IMG/VR virus record: IMGVR_UViG_3300028666_000022
Location: 1 to 64,000 of that record
DNA: 64,000 bases
Strand: one strand, 5' to 3'
Source of the DNA: a virus
The notes under the pieces were generated by a model, which saw only the letters and a program-made list of their open reading frames with translations, was not told where the DNA came from and did not search any database. Positions 57,304 to 64,000 of the stretch are shown here, piece after piece. The translations under genes were made by a program, and so were the position numbers. Position 1 is the first letter of the stretch; each line of letters begins with the position of its first letter.

Positions 57304-57498
57304 ATGTTAATCACTAAACTAGATTTAATCGAAGGCATAATAAACATGACCTTTGCTGATTCAATACCTAAGAGAAAGTATAATAAAATGATATTGAGAC
57401 TTTCAAAAGAAAGTAATTTTCTTTTAGCTGAGTCATATTATAAATCGACTGGTAAAAGATTAAGGCCAATCATGCATGACATTTTTATTGATGAATGA
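57304..57498 (+). CDS. Small hypothetical
   Basis: 64 residues, MLITKLDLIEGIINMTFADS, basic C-terminal half. Unknown. Confidence 0.5.
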   Translation: MLITKLDLIEGIINMTFADSIPKRKYNKMILRLSKESNFLLAESYYKSTGKRLRPIMHDIFIDE

Positions 57499-57512
57499 TT
57501 TTTTATTATGTT

Positions 57513-57544
57513 TGTAACAAACCAAATTATTTTTCGTATATTTG
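57513..57544 (+). promoter_or_regulatory. ECF-type promoter overlapping a host -7 box
   Basis: TGTAAC (57513-57518), 16 bases, CGTATATTTG. The last eight bases are also a TAnnTTTG box, so both sigma types might use it. Confidence 0.6.
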
Positions 57545-57565
57545 TTTAATCAAAACAATATTATC

Positions 57566-58225
57566 ATGAAAAAATTACAAAAAATAATAACAATAGATAC
57601 AGATAAAACATACCCAGAAACTTGTCTAATAAAGAAAGGTGATAAATATCATTATTGTTTAGCTGGTGGTGAGTTTAGAAGATTAGTTGCAAATGGTTGG
57701 CAACCTCAAGAATTAATATTAATATCTAATGAAGAAATAAAAGAAGGTGATTTAGTATTATATGAAATGAATAGTATTGAATATGCAACTATTGATTATA
57801 TTGAAGCAAATTCTTATAATGGTAAAATAATTGCAGCATATCCTCAAATTGAAAATCTTCCTTTATTTTCAAAGGAATTTCTTCAAGAATGGTGCAATAA
57901 TCCAGTTGAAAAGATTGGAGTACAATATGATGAGATAAGTACCAAAGTAAATAGAAATGGATTGTTAATTAGGTATATATTAAATTTAACATCAAATAAT
58001 GAAGTAATTTGTAATCTACCTCAAGATTTTAAAAGTGTTAAACTTCTTAAAGAATATTTAGAAGAAACGCCAAAAGAAGAATTAACTAAACATTGGAATG
58101 ATATTAATAAAACAAGATTATATAGTGAAGACGATTTACTTTCTTTAGCTAATTATATTAGTGATAGTAACACTTTTCATTATACCATTAAATCATTAGT
58201 TGAAAACTGGAAAAATCAAAAATGA
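57566..58225 (+). CDS. Conserved hypothetical
   Basis: 219 residues. FRRLVANGWQPQELILISNE, EGDLVLYEMNSIEYATIDYI and IAAYPQIENLPLFSKEF follow a phage/plasmid family I recall from Bacteroidota. The start ATG at 57566 follows the promoter; no function. Confidence 0.6.
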   Translation: MKKLQKIITIDTDKTYPETCLIKKGDKYHYCLAGGEFRRLVANGWQPQELILISNEEIKEGDLVLYEMNSIEYATIDYIEANSYNGKIIAAYPQIENLPLFSKEFLQEWCNNPVEKIGVQYDEISTKVNRNGLLIRYILNLTSNNEVICNLPQDFKSVKLLKEYLEETPKEELTKHWNDINKTRLYSEDDLLSLANYISDSNTFHYTIKSLVENWKNQK

Positions 58226-58383
58226 ATATATCAATAAATGATTCAAACAATAATTTCTTTAGAATTTTTGAGATTAAATTTTAAAATATTCTTTGGAATA
58301 ACTTAGACAATAATTTAATTTATTTAGATAATGATGAAAATGTTGATGTTGAAATTGCTATTTCAAGGGAATTAGAATTTTAA
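58222..58383 (+). pseudogene. x-x-E-L microprotein broken by a stop
   Basis: MNISINDSNNNFFRIFEIKF is followed by an in-frame TAA (58282-58284) and then NILWNNLDNNLIYLDND and SRELEF in the same frame. Total length without the stop (53 residues) fits the family. A nonsense mutation is the simplest reading. Confidence 0.6.
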
Positions 58384-58390
58384 AGTATTT

Positions 58391-58420
58391 TGTAACAAAC
58401 CAAATTATTTTTCGTATATT
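58391..58420 (+). promoter_or_regulatory. ECF-type promoter
   Basis: TGTAAC (58391-58396), 16 bases, CGTATATT. It shares 23 identical bases with the copy at 57513. Confidence 0.65.
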
Positions 58421-58450
58421 ATATCATAAAACAATTAAAAATTAAATATT

Positions 58451-58687
58451 ATGCAATTTACTGTTACAACCATTAGGCTAAACTCTAACACAAAAGAGTT
58501 TCAGAACACAGAAACAAATAATTTCTTGTTGTGTGAAGAAGTAGTAAAAGAACTAGAACGTATCAATTGTGATGATGAACAATTTGAAAAGTTCTTTTCT
58601 ATGAAAAGAGGTGAAAACATAACAATTGAAACTGTTGATGAAGATGAGAATAAATTGAGGTTTTGTTATATTTTTAGAGTTAGTTGA
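58451..58687 (+). CDS. Small acidic hypothetical
   Basis: 78 residues, MQFTVTTIRLNSNTKEFQNT; strand-rich. Unknown. Confidence 0.5.
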   Translation: MQFTVTTIRLNSNTKEFQNTETNNFLLCEEVVKELERINCDDEQFEKFFSMKRGENITIETVDEDENKLRFCYIFRVS

Positions 58688-58716
58688 TAAAAAGAAAAAA
58701 CACAAATAATAAAATC

Positions 58717-58977
58717 ATGATACTTGAAAAGAAATTAACAATCGAAGAACAAAATGAGATATTAGGTAATCTTTTTGGATTCCAATTAAAGGATTACGAA
58801 AACGATGGACGTTTTATTTTGTATGATGAAGAAGGACTTGAGTTTTACGGAAAAGATTCGAATTTAAAATATGATTTTTCAACCCTTTCGGGAATATTTC
58901 ATTATGTTAATCAAATTGGCATAGAAAGAGGTGAATATAATAAACAACTAGAAATAAAAAGAGCATTGGGTTTGTAA
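58717..58977 (+). CDS. Small hypothetical
   Basis: 86 residues: MILEKKLTIEEQNEILGNLF, RFILYDEEGLEFYGKDS. TAA stop lies in the next TGTAAC. The ATG at 58717 was preferred to a TTG at 58684. Confidence 0.55.
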   Translation: MILEKKLTIEEQNEILGNLFGFQLKDYENDGRFILYDEEGLEFYGKDSNLKYDFSTLSGIFHYVNQIGIERGEYNKQLEIKRALGL

Positions 58978-59002
58978 CAATTAGAATTTGTTTACGTATA
59001 AT
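58973..59002 (+). promoter_or_regulatory. ECF-type promoter
   Basis: TGTAAC (58973-58978), 16 bases, CGTATAAT. Confidence 0.65.
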
Positions 59003-59026
59003 ATTGTAAATTAAACCAAAAACATT

Positions 59027-59611
59027 ATGAAAACAACTGAAAACGAATTTAAAACCAATATTGAAACTTCGATTCAAAAAGAAATTAATGAAGCATCTCG
59101 AATTTTTGGTTATGAAAAGAAATTGATTATAAAAACAGCTAAAGAAATAGTTAAAGAAAATAATCAAGAATTAGAAGCTATTCATATTAGTTTAGCTATT
59201 ACTAAATTAGAAAAACAAAGAAGTGACATTCAATTAAAAATAAAAGAAAATATAAAACGAGTTGAGAGTATTCCTTATGAAACTCATTTAAAAAATTATG
59301 AGAATGCAATATCTGAATTAACTAAAGAAACAACTGTTGAAGGATTAAACAAATTATATTCTGAAATAGTCAATAAGCAAGAATTTATTGATATACCAGT
59401 TAATTTACAAATTGATTTAGCTGATGAAACAGATGAACTAGAACAAAAATTAATTAATCCGACAAAAGAAAGATATTATACTCTGTTTGATGAAACTGGC
59501 TACATTGTTAGAGATTCTCACGATAATAATAAAATTGTTTTCAAAGGTAAACATGTAAATGGTAATGACGCTAAGAAATGGGCCTACGAACATAATAATA
59601 AAATCGTTTAA
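59027..59611 (+). CDS. Coiled-coil hypothetical
   Basis: 194 residues, helical for the first 150 (ITKLEKQRSDIQLKIKENIK), then a small strand domain RYYTLFDETGYIVRDSHD. Unknown. Confidence 0.55.
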   Translation: MKTTENEFKTNIETSIQKEINEASRIFGYEKKLIIKTAKEIVKENNQELEAIHISLAITKLEKQRSDIQLKIKENIKRVESIPYETHLKNYENAISELTKETTVEGLNKLYSEIVNKQEFIDIPVNLQIDLADETDELEQKLINPTKERYYTLFDETGYIVRDSHDNNKIVFKGKHVNGNDAKKWAYEHNNKIV

Positions 59612-59614
59612 ATC

Positions 59615-59887
59615 ATGAATAAATTATTTAAAGCAAAGAATAAGAATAATAATTTTCAGTGGGTAATTGCTGAAAATGAAGAACAAGCATATGAAATTTG
59701 CATTAAATCTAAATTTGTAAAAAATATTAATAATTATACATTATATTTAGGTGATAAAGACACTCCTAATTTTTATGAGTATTTTAAAAATAAAAAAAAT
59801 GATATGACTGAAGTAGATAATAAAATTGGTGTTGGTTGTGTTTATATTAATAATGTTTCTTCGGTTTGGAAAGTAATGTGTGTTTAA
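59615..59887 (+). CDS. Small hypothetical
   Basis: 90 residues. NFQWVIAENEEQAYEICIKS resembles short phage domains that begin with a strand and a helix. Unknown. Confidence 0.5.
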   Translation: MNKLFKAKNKNNNFQWVIAENEEQAYEICIKSKFVKNINNYTLYLGDKDTPNFYEYFKNKKNDMTEVDNKIGVGCVYINNVSSVWKVMCV

Positions 59888-59903
59888 ATTTTAAAAAAAT
59901 AAC

Positions 59904-60158
59904 ATGAAAGACGATAACGGTAACACAATTAAAATTAAATCATACACATTGTATTGGCTTAATGGCAAACGTCAAGTAATTAAAGGTTTTGATTTTGTTA
60001 ATGCCTTTACTTTAGCTGGTTACAAACAAAAAGATTTATCTTCGGTTGATTTTACTAAAATGGGAAACTGTAATAAATATGTTTGGAACAAGAAAATAAT
60101 TAAGTGGGAATTAACCGAAAGGGCGAGAATGTATGAACACTTCAAACAAAGTATATAA
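59904..60158 (+). CDS. Conserved phage hypothetical, YTLYWLNGKR type
   Basis: 84 residues: KSYTLYWLNGKRQVIKGFDF, VNAFTLAGYKQKDLSSVDF. Familiar from phages; no function. Confidence 0.6.
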   Translation: MKDDNGNTIKIKSYTLYWLNGKRQVIKGFDFVNAFTLAGYKQKDLSSVDFTKMGNCNKYVWNKKIIKWELTERARMYEHFKQSI

Positions 60159-60189
60159 ACGTTTTTCATAATTGTTTTGTTTTGGTTTA

Positions 60190-60233
60190 ACTCCCCTTTG
60201 TTTATTGGTTTACAAAGGGGAGTTTTTTATTAA
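60190..60233 (+). terminator. Intrinsic terminator
   Basis: AACTCCCCTTTG pairs with CAAAGGGGAGTT, then six T. Longer relative of the hairpin at 44746. Confidence 0.8.
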
Positions 60234-60239
60234 TAATTT

Positions 60240-60269
60240 TGTAACAAATTTGAGTTATTTACGTATTAT
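60240..60269 (+). promoter_or_regulatory. ECF-type promoter
   Basis: TGTAAC (60240-60245), 16 bases, CGTATTAT, immediately after the terminator. Confidence 0.6.
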
Positions 60270-60301
60270 ATTTAAGGATATTAATTTAAACAAAATAATT
60301 T

Positions 60302-60478
60302 ATGAAAAATGTTGAACTAGAATTTAGTTTTGTTAATGATAAAAGAAAGTTATATGTTTGTTATTTACATGCATTTAGAACTGAAGATGGAGAAGCAAAA
60401 CTTACTACAGAATTAAAAACAGGAAATAAAATTTGGATTGATATTTCTGCTTTTACTACTGATGGATCGTTTAAATAA
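60302..60478 (+). CDS. Small hypothetical
   Basis: 58 residues, MKNVELEFSFVNDKRKLYVC, then a more ordinary beta-rich sequence without the four-residue register. The start resembles the microproteins, the body does not. Confidence 0.5.
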   Translation: MKNVELEFSFVNDKRKLYVCYLHAFRTEDGEAKLTTELKTGNKIWIDISAFTTDGSFK

Positions 60479-60509
60479 TACATTGTAATGAGTTAAAACT
60501 AACGGGTTT

Positions 60510-60701
60510 ATGAAAAATATTGAATATATCGTTGATTTAAATTTTATGCTTCCAAATAAAACAATTAAAATATATTGTATGAATAAAAATTTAACATTTA
60601 AATCATATAAAAAATTAAAAATTAATTTATTTGATGTATCTTATGATGAATTATATTTTGAATTATCAAGAATTTTCGAATTTGAATTAGATTATGAATA
60701 A
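60510..60701 (+). CDS. x-x-E-L microprotein
   Basis: 63 residues. YKKLKINLFDVSYDELYFEL in register; the opening MKNIEYIVDLNFMLPNKTIK is less acidic than most. Confidence 0.55.
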   Translation: MKNIEYIVDLNFMLPNKTIKIYCMNKNLTFKSYKKLKINLFDVSYDELYFELSRIFEFELDYE

Positions 60702-60891
60702 TGTTGAATTTGAATGTTATTTACTTAATAACATTAAGCTTCCATTTAATTATCCTCTAAATGATATTAATTTGACAAATCATTTATATGTTAATATAAA
60801 AACACAATTATTTGGTACATCATTTAATGAATTATTTTCTGATTTAAATAATGATATTGCTAATGATTTAAATTTAATTTATCGTTTGTAA
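60694..60891 (+). CDS. x-x-E-L microprotein
   Basis: 65 residues. FNELFSDLNNDIANDLNLIY; overlaps the previous member, and its TAA is in the next TGTAAC. Confidence 0.55.
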   Translation: MNNVEFECYLLNNIKLPFNYPLNDINLTNHLYVNIKTQLFGTSFNELFSDLNNDIANDLNLIYRL

Positions 60892-60916
60892 CAAAATGAA
60901 TTTTCATACGTATATT
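60887..60916 (+). promoter_or_regulatory. ECF-type promoter
   Basis: TGTAAC (60887-60892), 16 bases, CGTATATT. Confidence 0.65.
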
Positions 60917-60956
60917 ATAGAAACAAATATGTATTAACAATTAAAACAAAAATTTT

Positions 60957-61199
60957 ATGAAAACAAATACTATTGATCCAATAAAGTATTTTGATGATTT
61001 TTCAGATGAAGATTTATATACTATGGCAATGGAATTACAAGAACCATTTATTTCAAATGATGCTTTAATTAGAAAACATTCTGAAATTATCTACGGTAAA
61101 AGTAATTTAGTTAATTTCGTTGGTTTAGGAACAATATTGTGCAAAACATTAGCTTTTAGATTAAAAGAATATTCACCAAATTTAAATGAATTATTATGA
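60957..61199 (+). CDS. Small hypothetical
   Basis: 80 residues, MKTNTIDPIKYFDDFSDEDL; helical. ATGA coupling to the next gene. Confidence 0.5.
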   Translation: MKTNTIDPIKYFDDFSDEDLYTMAMELQEPFISNDALIRKHSEIIYGKSNLVNFVGLGTILCKTLAFRLKEYSPNLNELL

Positions 61200-61366
61200 A
61201 AAAACAATTTTCTCAATGTTTATTAATGTCGTTAGGACTTACAATAATATTTTTACCAATATTTTTTGGAATGATGTTGAATAAACCCTTTTTTGTTTTT
61301 GGTTTAGTGATTATAATGCCAATTGGATTACAAATTATTAATATAGCAATTAATGATGATATATAA
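61196..61366 (+). CDS. Membrane protein, tail possibly cut by a stop
   Basis: 56 residues with two spans (LLMSLGLTIIFLPIFFGMML and FVFGLVIIMPIGLQIINIAI). After the TAA the same frame stays open to 61429 and reads YLNKQISDLEERISELENED, a good coiled coil, so the C-terminus may have been lost by nonsense mutation. Confidence 0.5.
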   Translation: MKKQFSQCLLMSLGLTIIFLPIFFGMMLNKPFFVFGLVIIMPIGLQIINIAINDDI

Positions 61367-61459
61367 TACTTAAACAAACAAATATCTGATCTTGAAGAAA
61401 GAATTTCGGAATTAGAAAATGAAGATTAATACAATGTGCAACAAATAAAAACTAAAATT

Positions 61460-61726
61460 ATGGTAAGTCCAAAACTCTTCGAATCCCAGAAAACATCATG
61501 TTCTTGCTGTGGAGAACAAATGGAAAAAAATAATTGTTGTACCTATGAAAATGTATTGTATTGTGATAATTGTTTAAAAACAATAATAAAAAATGATCTT
61601 CAAAAATTAGAACAAAAAGTAAGTGAAGCAGAAAAGTTTGTAAGTTTAATTTATCCAATAAAATCAACTAATGTTTCATCTATTGACGATGTGATGTCAG
61701 GAACTACAATTAACATTAATCATTAA
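61460..61726 (+). CDS. Zinc-ribbon hypothetical
   Basis: 88 residues: CSCCGEQMEKNNCC and YCDNCLKTI supply a four-Cys site; a helix follows. The ATG at 61460 follows the AACAAATAAAAACTAAAATT leader. Confidence 0.55.
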   Translation: MVSPKLFESQKTSCSCCGEQMEKNNCCTYENVLYCDNCLKTIIKNDLQKLEQKVSEAEKFVSLIYPIKSTNVSSIDDVMSGTTININH

Positions 61727-61737
61727 AAATAATTTTT

Positions 61738-61893
61738 ATGAAAAAACAAACTTTATTTGCAATCGTTTGCGGTATTATGTTTGGTAACCTTACCAATGCA
61801 ATTGGACTTTCAATATTAAATCCCGGATTTTGGATTATTGTTCTTCTTGGTTCAGTACTTATGAATATCATTTATTTTAAATGTAAAAATTAG
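61738..61893 (+). CDS. Small membrane protein
   Basis: 51 residues, two spans, MKKQTLFAIVCGIMFGNLTN. It shares the MKKQ... start with the membrane gene at 61196. Confidence 0.5.
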   Translation: MKKQTLFAIVCGIMFGNLTNAIGLSILNPGFWIIVLLGSVLMNIIYFKCKN

Positions 61894-61899
61894 AATTCT

Positions 61900-61930
61900 T
61901 GTAACAATTGCAAGGATTTTTACGTATATT
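61900..61930 (+). promoter_or_regulatory. ECF-type promoter
   Basis: TGTAAC (61900-61905), 17 bases, CGTATATT. Confidence 0.6.
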
Positions 61931-61958
61931 ATATCATTAATAATTTAAAACCAAAGTC

Positions 61959-62234
61959 ATGCAAATAGAAGTAATAAAACAAATTGATGGTGAAAACAGA
62001 GAAACATATAGATTTAATATGTTTGATACAATTGCTGTTTTAGTTAGATATTTTAAAGAAAATAAACCAAAGGGCAAAAGAACATGGAAAATTGTAGCAT
62101 TTTGGGATACATATAATACTAGAGAATCTAAAATTGAAGAACCTGAGTTATCAGAATCAATTAGAAACGAAGCTTTAAATGAATTGTTTAAACTTTGTCA
62201 AGTAAAGACATGGGCAGAATGGAAATCTAAATAA
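61959..62234 (+). CDS. Small hypothetical
   Basis: 91 residues, YRFNMFDTIAVLVRYFKENK and a helical end. Unknown. Confidence 0.55.
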   Translation: MQIEVIKQIDGENRETYRFNMFDTIAVLVRYFKENKPKGKRTWKIVAFWDTYNTRESKIEEPELSESIRNEALNELFKLCQVKTWAEWKSK

Positions 62235-62243
62235 AGATATTAT

Positions 62244-62423
62244 ATGATTAATGATTATATTAGTTTAAATTATTGTTATAAAATTGATGGTGAAATTTAT
62301 AGAAAATTAGATTTTGAACTAGAATTTTCGTTAAATGTTTATTTAACAAATTCGTTAATTAATCAATTGCGCATTGAATTTGATAATGATTTAACTTCTG
62401 CTTTAATTAATGTAATGGAATAA
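62244..62423 (+). CDS. x-x-E-L microprotein, long register
   Basis: 59 residues. YRKLDFELEFSLNVYLTNSL continues INQLRIEFDNDLTSAL: ten steps in a row. The most distal member in the window. Confidence 0.6.
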   Translation: MINDYISLNYCYKIDGEIYRKLDFELEFSLNVYLTNSLINQLRIEFDNDLTSALINVME

Positions 62424-62425
62424 TT

Positions 62426-62953
62426 ATGAAAACATTAATCAATTTTTTTAAAAATATTTTTTGTGACATTGTTATTTTCATTCCTGCTCCAAAACAAATT
62501 TATTTTAAAATAAATACATTAAAAGATGTTCAACGGTATTTAAATAGTATTATATTCATCAACTCTGGTGGTTGTGGTATTGCTGCATTAGCAATGTTTA
62601 AGTGGCTTAAGAAAAACAATTTGATTGAAGAAAATACAACTAATTTTGTATTTCTATATAAATCTGACGATGGAACAGACTATTTAAACAATTCCTCTGT
62701 TTTAAAACAAAAATCAGGAATACCAGTAGCTCCAGCACATGTTATTTTATTTCATAAAGGTAATTATATTGATTCTGAAGGCATTGTTGAAGTTAACGAA
62801 TATCATTGGTTGCAAAATGTTAATGAAGAAAACTTTGTTGTAAGAGCTAATAATAATTTATTCACATGGTGCGGTTTCTTTGATAGAAACAATATTAAAG
62901 ATATTGAGAAAATGTTAGAAATTGATATGGACGATATTTTGATATTAAACTAA
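62426..62953 (+). CDS. Putative papain-like Cys/His protein
   Basis: 175 residues. INSGGCGIAALAMFKWLKKN places a Cys at the start of a helix, and VAPAHVILFHKGNYIDSEG places a His before a strand with a following Asp, in the order of NlpC/papain-like hydrolases. The signature is suggestive only. It might be an amidase or protease acting on a host target. Confidence 0.5.
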   Translation: MKTLINFFKNIFCDIVIFIPAPKQIYFKINTLKDVQRYLNSIIFINSGGCGIAALAMFKWLKKNNLIEENTTNFVFLYKSDDGTDYLNNSSVLKQKSGIPVAPAHVILFHKGNYIDSEGIVEVNEYHWLQNVNEENFVVRANNNLFTWCGFFDRNNIKDIEKMLEIDMDDILILN

Positions 62954-62956
62954 GAA

Positions 62957-62986
62957 TGTAACAAAATAAAATTATTTTCGTATAAT
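62957..62986 (+). promoter_or_regulatory. ECF-type promoter
   Basis: TGTAAC (62957-62962), 16 bases, CGTATAAT. Confidence 0.65.
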
Positions 62987-63010
62987 ATTTAAACGATAAA
63001 AATAATCAAT

Positions 63011-63169
63011 ATGAAAATAGTATTAAATAAATGTATGAATATCAACGAAATGGTTAATACTGTTAGTTCTTTTTCTAATATTGATACTGCTTTAGATATT
63101 ATTAATAAATTTAAACTGAATGAAAAAGTTGTTTTAATTTGGCATAATAATAAACTTATATTAAAATAA
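63011..63169 (+). CDS. Small hypothetical
   Basis: 52 residues, MKIVLNKCMNINEMVNTVSS. Downstream of an ECF-type promoter. Confidence 0.5.
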   Translation: MKIVLNKCMNINEMVNTVSSFSNIDTALDIINKFKLNEKVVLIWHNNKLILK

Positions 63170-63172
63170 ATC

Positions 63173-63400
63173 ATGGAAAAATTAACTGAATCTCAAGAAA
63201 ATAATCTTAAATGGTTAGAAGATTTTAGTGGAGCTGAAAAAGAAGTTACTTTTTCAGATGTTTCTAATATTAGTGATGCAATGAATAATATGTTTTTAAA
63301 CGCTTATCTATATTTTTCAAGCGAATTAGATTCTGAAGATAGAATTAATGAACTAATCGAAATATATAAATCAGGTTATAAATTAATTTTAAATGATTAA
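63173..63400 (+). CDS. Small acidic hypothetical
   Basis: 75 residues, helical, MEKLTESQENNLKWLEDFSG. Confidence 0.5.
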   Translation: MEKLTESQENNLKWLEDFSGAEKEVTFSDVSNISDAMNNMFLNAYLYFSSELDSEDRINELIEIYKSGYKLILND

Positions 63401-63403
63401 ATT

Positions 63404-63652
63404 ATGAAAGCTATATTGAAAATCGGTGATACTATAAAAATATCAAATAAAAACAAAAATCATTCAGATAATGATGTTTGTGCCTATGCAAATATGTGTG
63501 GTGTTGTAACCAATATTTGGGAAGATAATTCCTTTGCTTTATGTTGTGGAAATTCAACATTAATTGTACCAATGCGAAATGCGTTTAAGAAAAAAATAAA
63601 GGGTATTTGGATATATTTAAATGAAGAATTATTATTTCATAAAAGCAAATAA
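63404..63652 (+). CDS. KOW/SH3-like conserved hypothetical
   Basis: 82 residues: KIGDTIKISNKNKNHSDNDV, YANMCGVVTNIWEDNSFALC. The GxVxxI turn fits a small beta barrel seen in phage proteins. Confidence 0.6.
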   Translation: MKAILKIGDTIKISNKNKNHSDNDVCAYANMCGVVTNIWEDNSFALCCGNSTLIVPMRNAFKKKIKGIWIYLNEELLFHKSK

Positions 63653-63657
63653 ATTAT

Positions 63658-63876
63658 ATGCAAGAATATATTACCACACATAAAAAAGAAAATAAAAACA
63701 AATATATTTATTTTACACAAAAAGTAGAATTAGGTATTGAGAATGAAATTGGTTATGAATTAATGTGGAGTGGTAAAGTTAGTAAAGAAGAATGGAATTG
63801 GTCACAAGAAATTGCTAATGAACAACCAAATAGAGTAATAATAAATGAAAATAATGTTATTTGTATAAAAAATTAA
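63658..63876 (+). CDS. Small hypothetical
   Basis: 72 residues, MQEYITTHKKENKNKYIYFT. Unknown. Confidence 0.5.
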   Translation: MQEYITTHKKENKNKYIYFTQKVELGIENEIGYELMWSGKVSKEEWNWSQEIANEQPNRVIINENNVICIKN

Positions 63877-63878
63877 AC

Positions 63879-64000
63879 ATGACTGATTTACAAAATAAGA
63901 TATTAGAATTAATGAAATCTCAAGATGAATATGAAAAATGGGGATTTTGTTGTATGGGATATAGAGAAATTTCAAATATATTAAAACTAGAAGCTATATC
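63879..64000 (+). CDS. Partial ORF, runs off the window
   Basis: 40 residues visible: MTDLQNKILELMKSQDEYEK, then GYREISNILKLEA, which could be the first part of a helix-turn-helix. The 3' end is outside. Confidence 0.5.
   Translation, partial: MTDLQNKILELMKSQDEYEKWGFCCMGYREISNILKLEAI

Noticed and set aside
58282-61366. Stop-codon reassignment suggested by in-frame TAA at two places
   Set aside because: TAA ends most genes here, TAG and TGA also end some, and no suppressor tRNA is present.

Overview
The window looks like an internal segment of a large double-stranded DNA tailed phage (or a closely related element) of a Bacteroidota host. DNA is very AT-rich and genes are small and tightly packed, often overlapping by ATGA. 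Many genes follow the Bacteroidota promoter TTTG-N20-TAnnTTTG. The cargo is typical of large phages: a class II ribonucleotide reductase with an intein, a T4-type RNA ligase, two tRNAs, a free-standing GIY-YIG endonuclease, a dATP/dGTP diphosphohydrolase-like gene and many small genes of unknown function. No virion structural, packaging or replication genes are recognisable here.

Layout. 0-11 kb: a KamA-like radical SAM enzyme (minus), conserved hypotheticals, RNA ligase and nrdJ with its intein. 11.2-16.1 kb: candidate small RNAs, tRNA-Arg, a glycan cassette (two-domain glycosyltransferase plus UDP-galactopyranose mutase) and a TnpB gene sitting at the 3' end of glf. 16.2-29.7 kb: small genes, GIY-YIG nuclease, nucleotide and purine enzymes, a metallophosphoesterase, tRNA-Gly, an IMPDH/GMPR-family enzyme, an orphan antitoxin domain and an HExxH protein. 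30-32.2 kb: a minus-strand cluster of small genes, then a divergent control region with GTTCA/TGAAC inverted sites. 32.5-43 kb: small host-takeover-like genes, including an ECF sigma factor and a KH-domain protein. 43-64 kb: conserved phage hypotheticals interleaved with dozens of tiny paralogues.

Two systems stand out. (1) The phage encodes an ECF sigma factor (32945-33481) transcribed from a host-type promoter. At least 25 sites of the form TGTAAC-N16/17-CGTATA, the architecture of ECF-sigma promoters, lie in front of genes in the window: 22 on the plus strand, mostly from 34 to 63 kb, and 3 on the minus strand. This suggests a cascade in which host sigma makes the phage ECF sigma, which then switches on the later set. 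(2) About 44 microproteins of 33-73 residues, mostly between 38 and 62 kb, are built from a degenerate tetrapeptide x-x-[E/D/K/N]-[L/I/F], i.e. a 12-bp coding repeat. Two nearly pure Ser-Glu-Leu-x tracts (38.4 and 38.7 kb) look like the newly expanded state, the others like diverged descendants. They occur as head-to-tail arrays, and one array separates two genes that I recall as neighbours in other phages.

All names rest on motif reading by eye; no database search was run. Starts were moved to the ATG that follows the recurrent A-rich leader (ATAAACCAATAAA-type) where an upstream start ran through the promoter.
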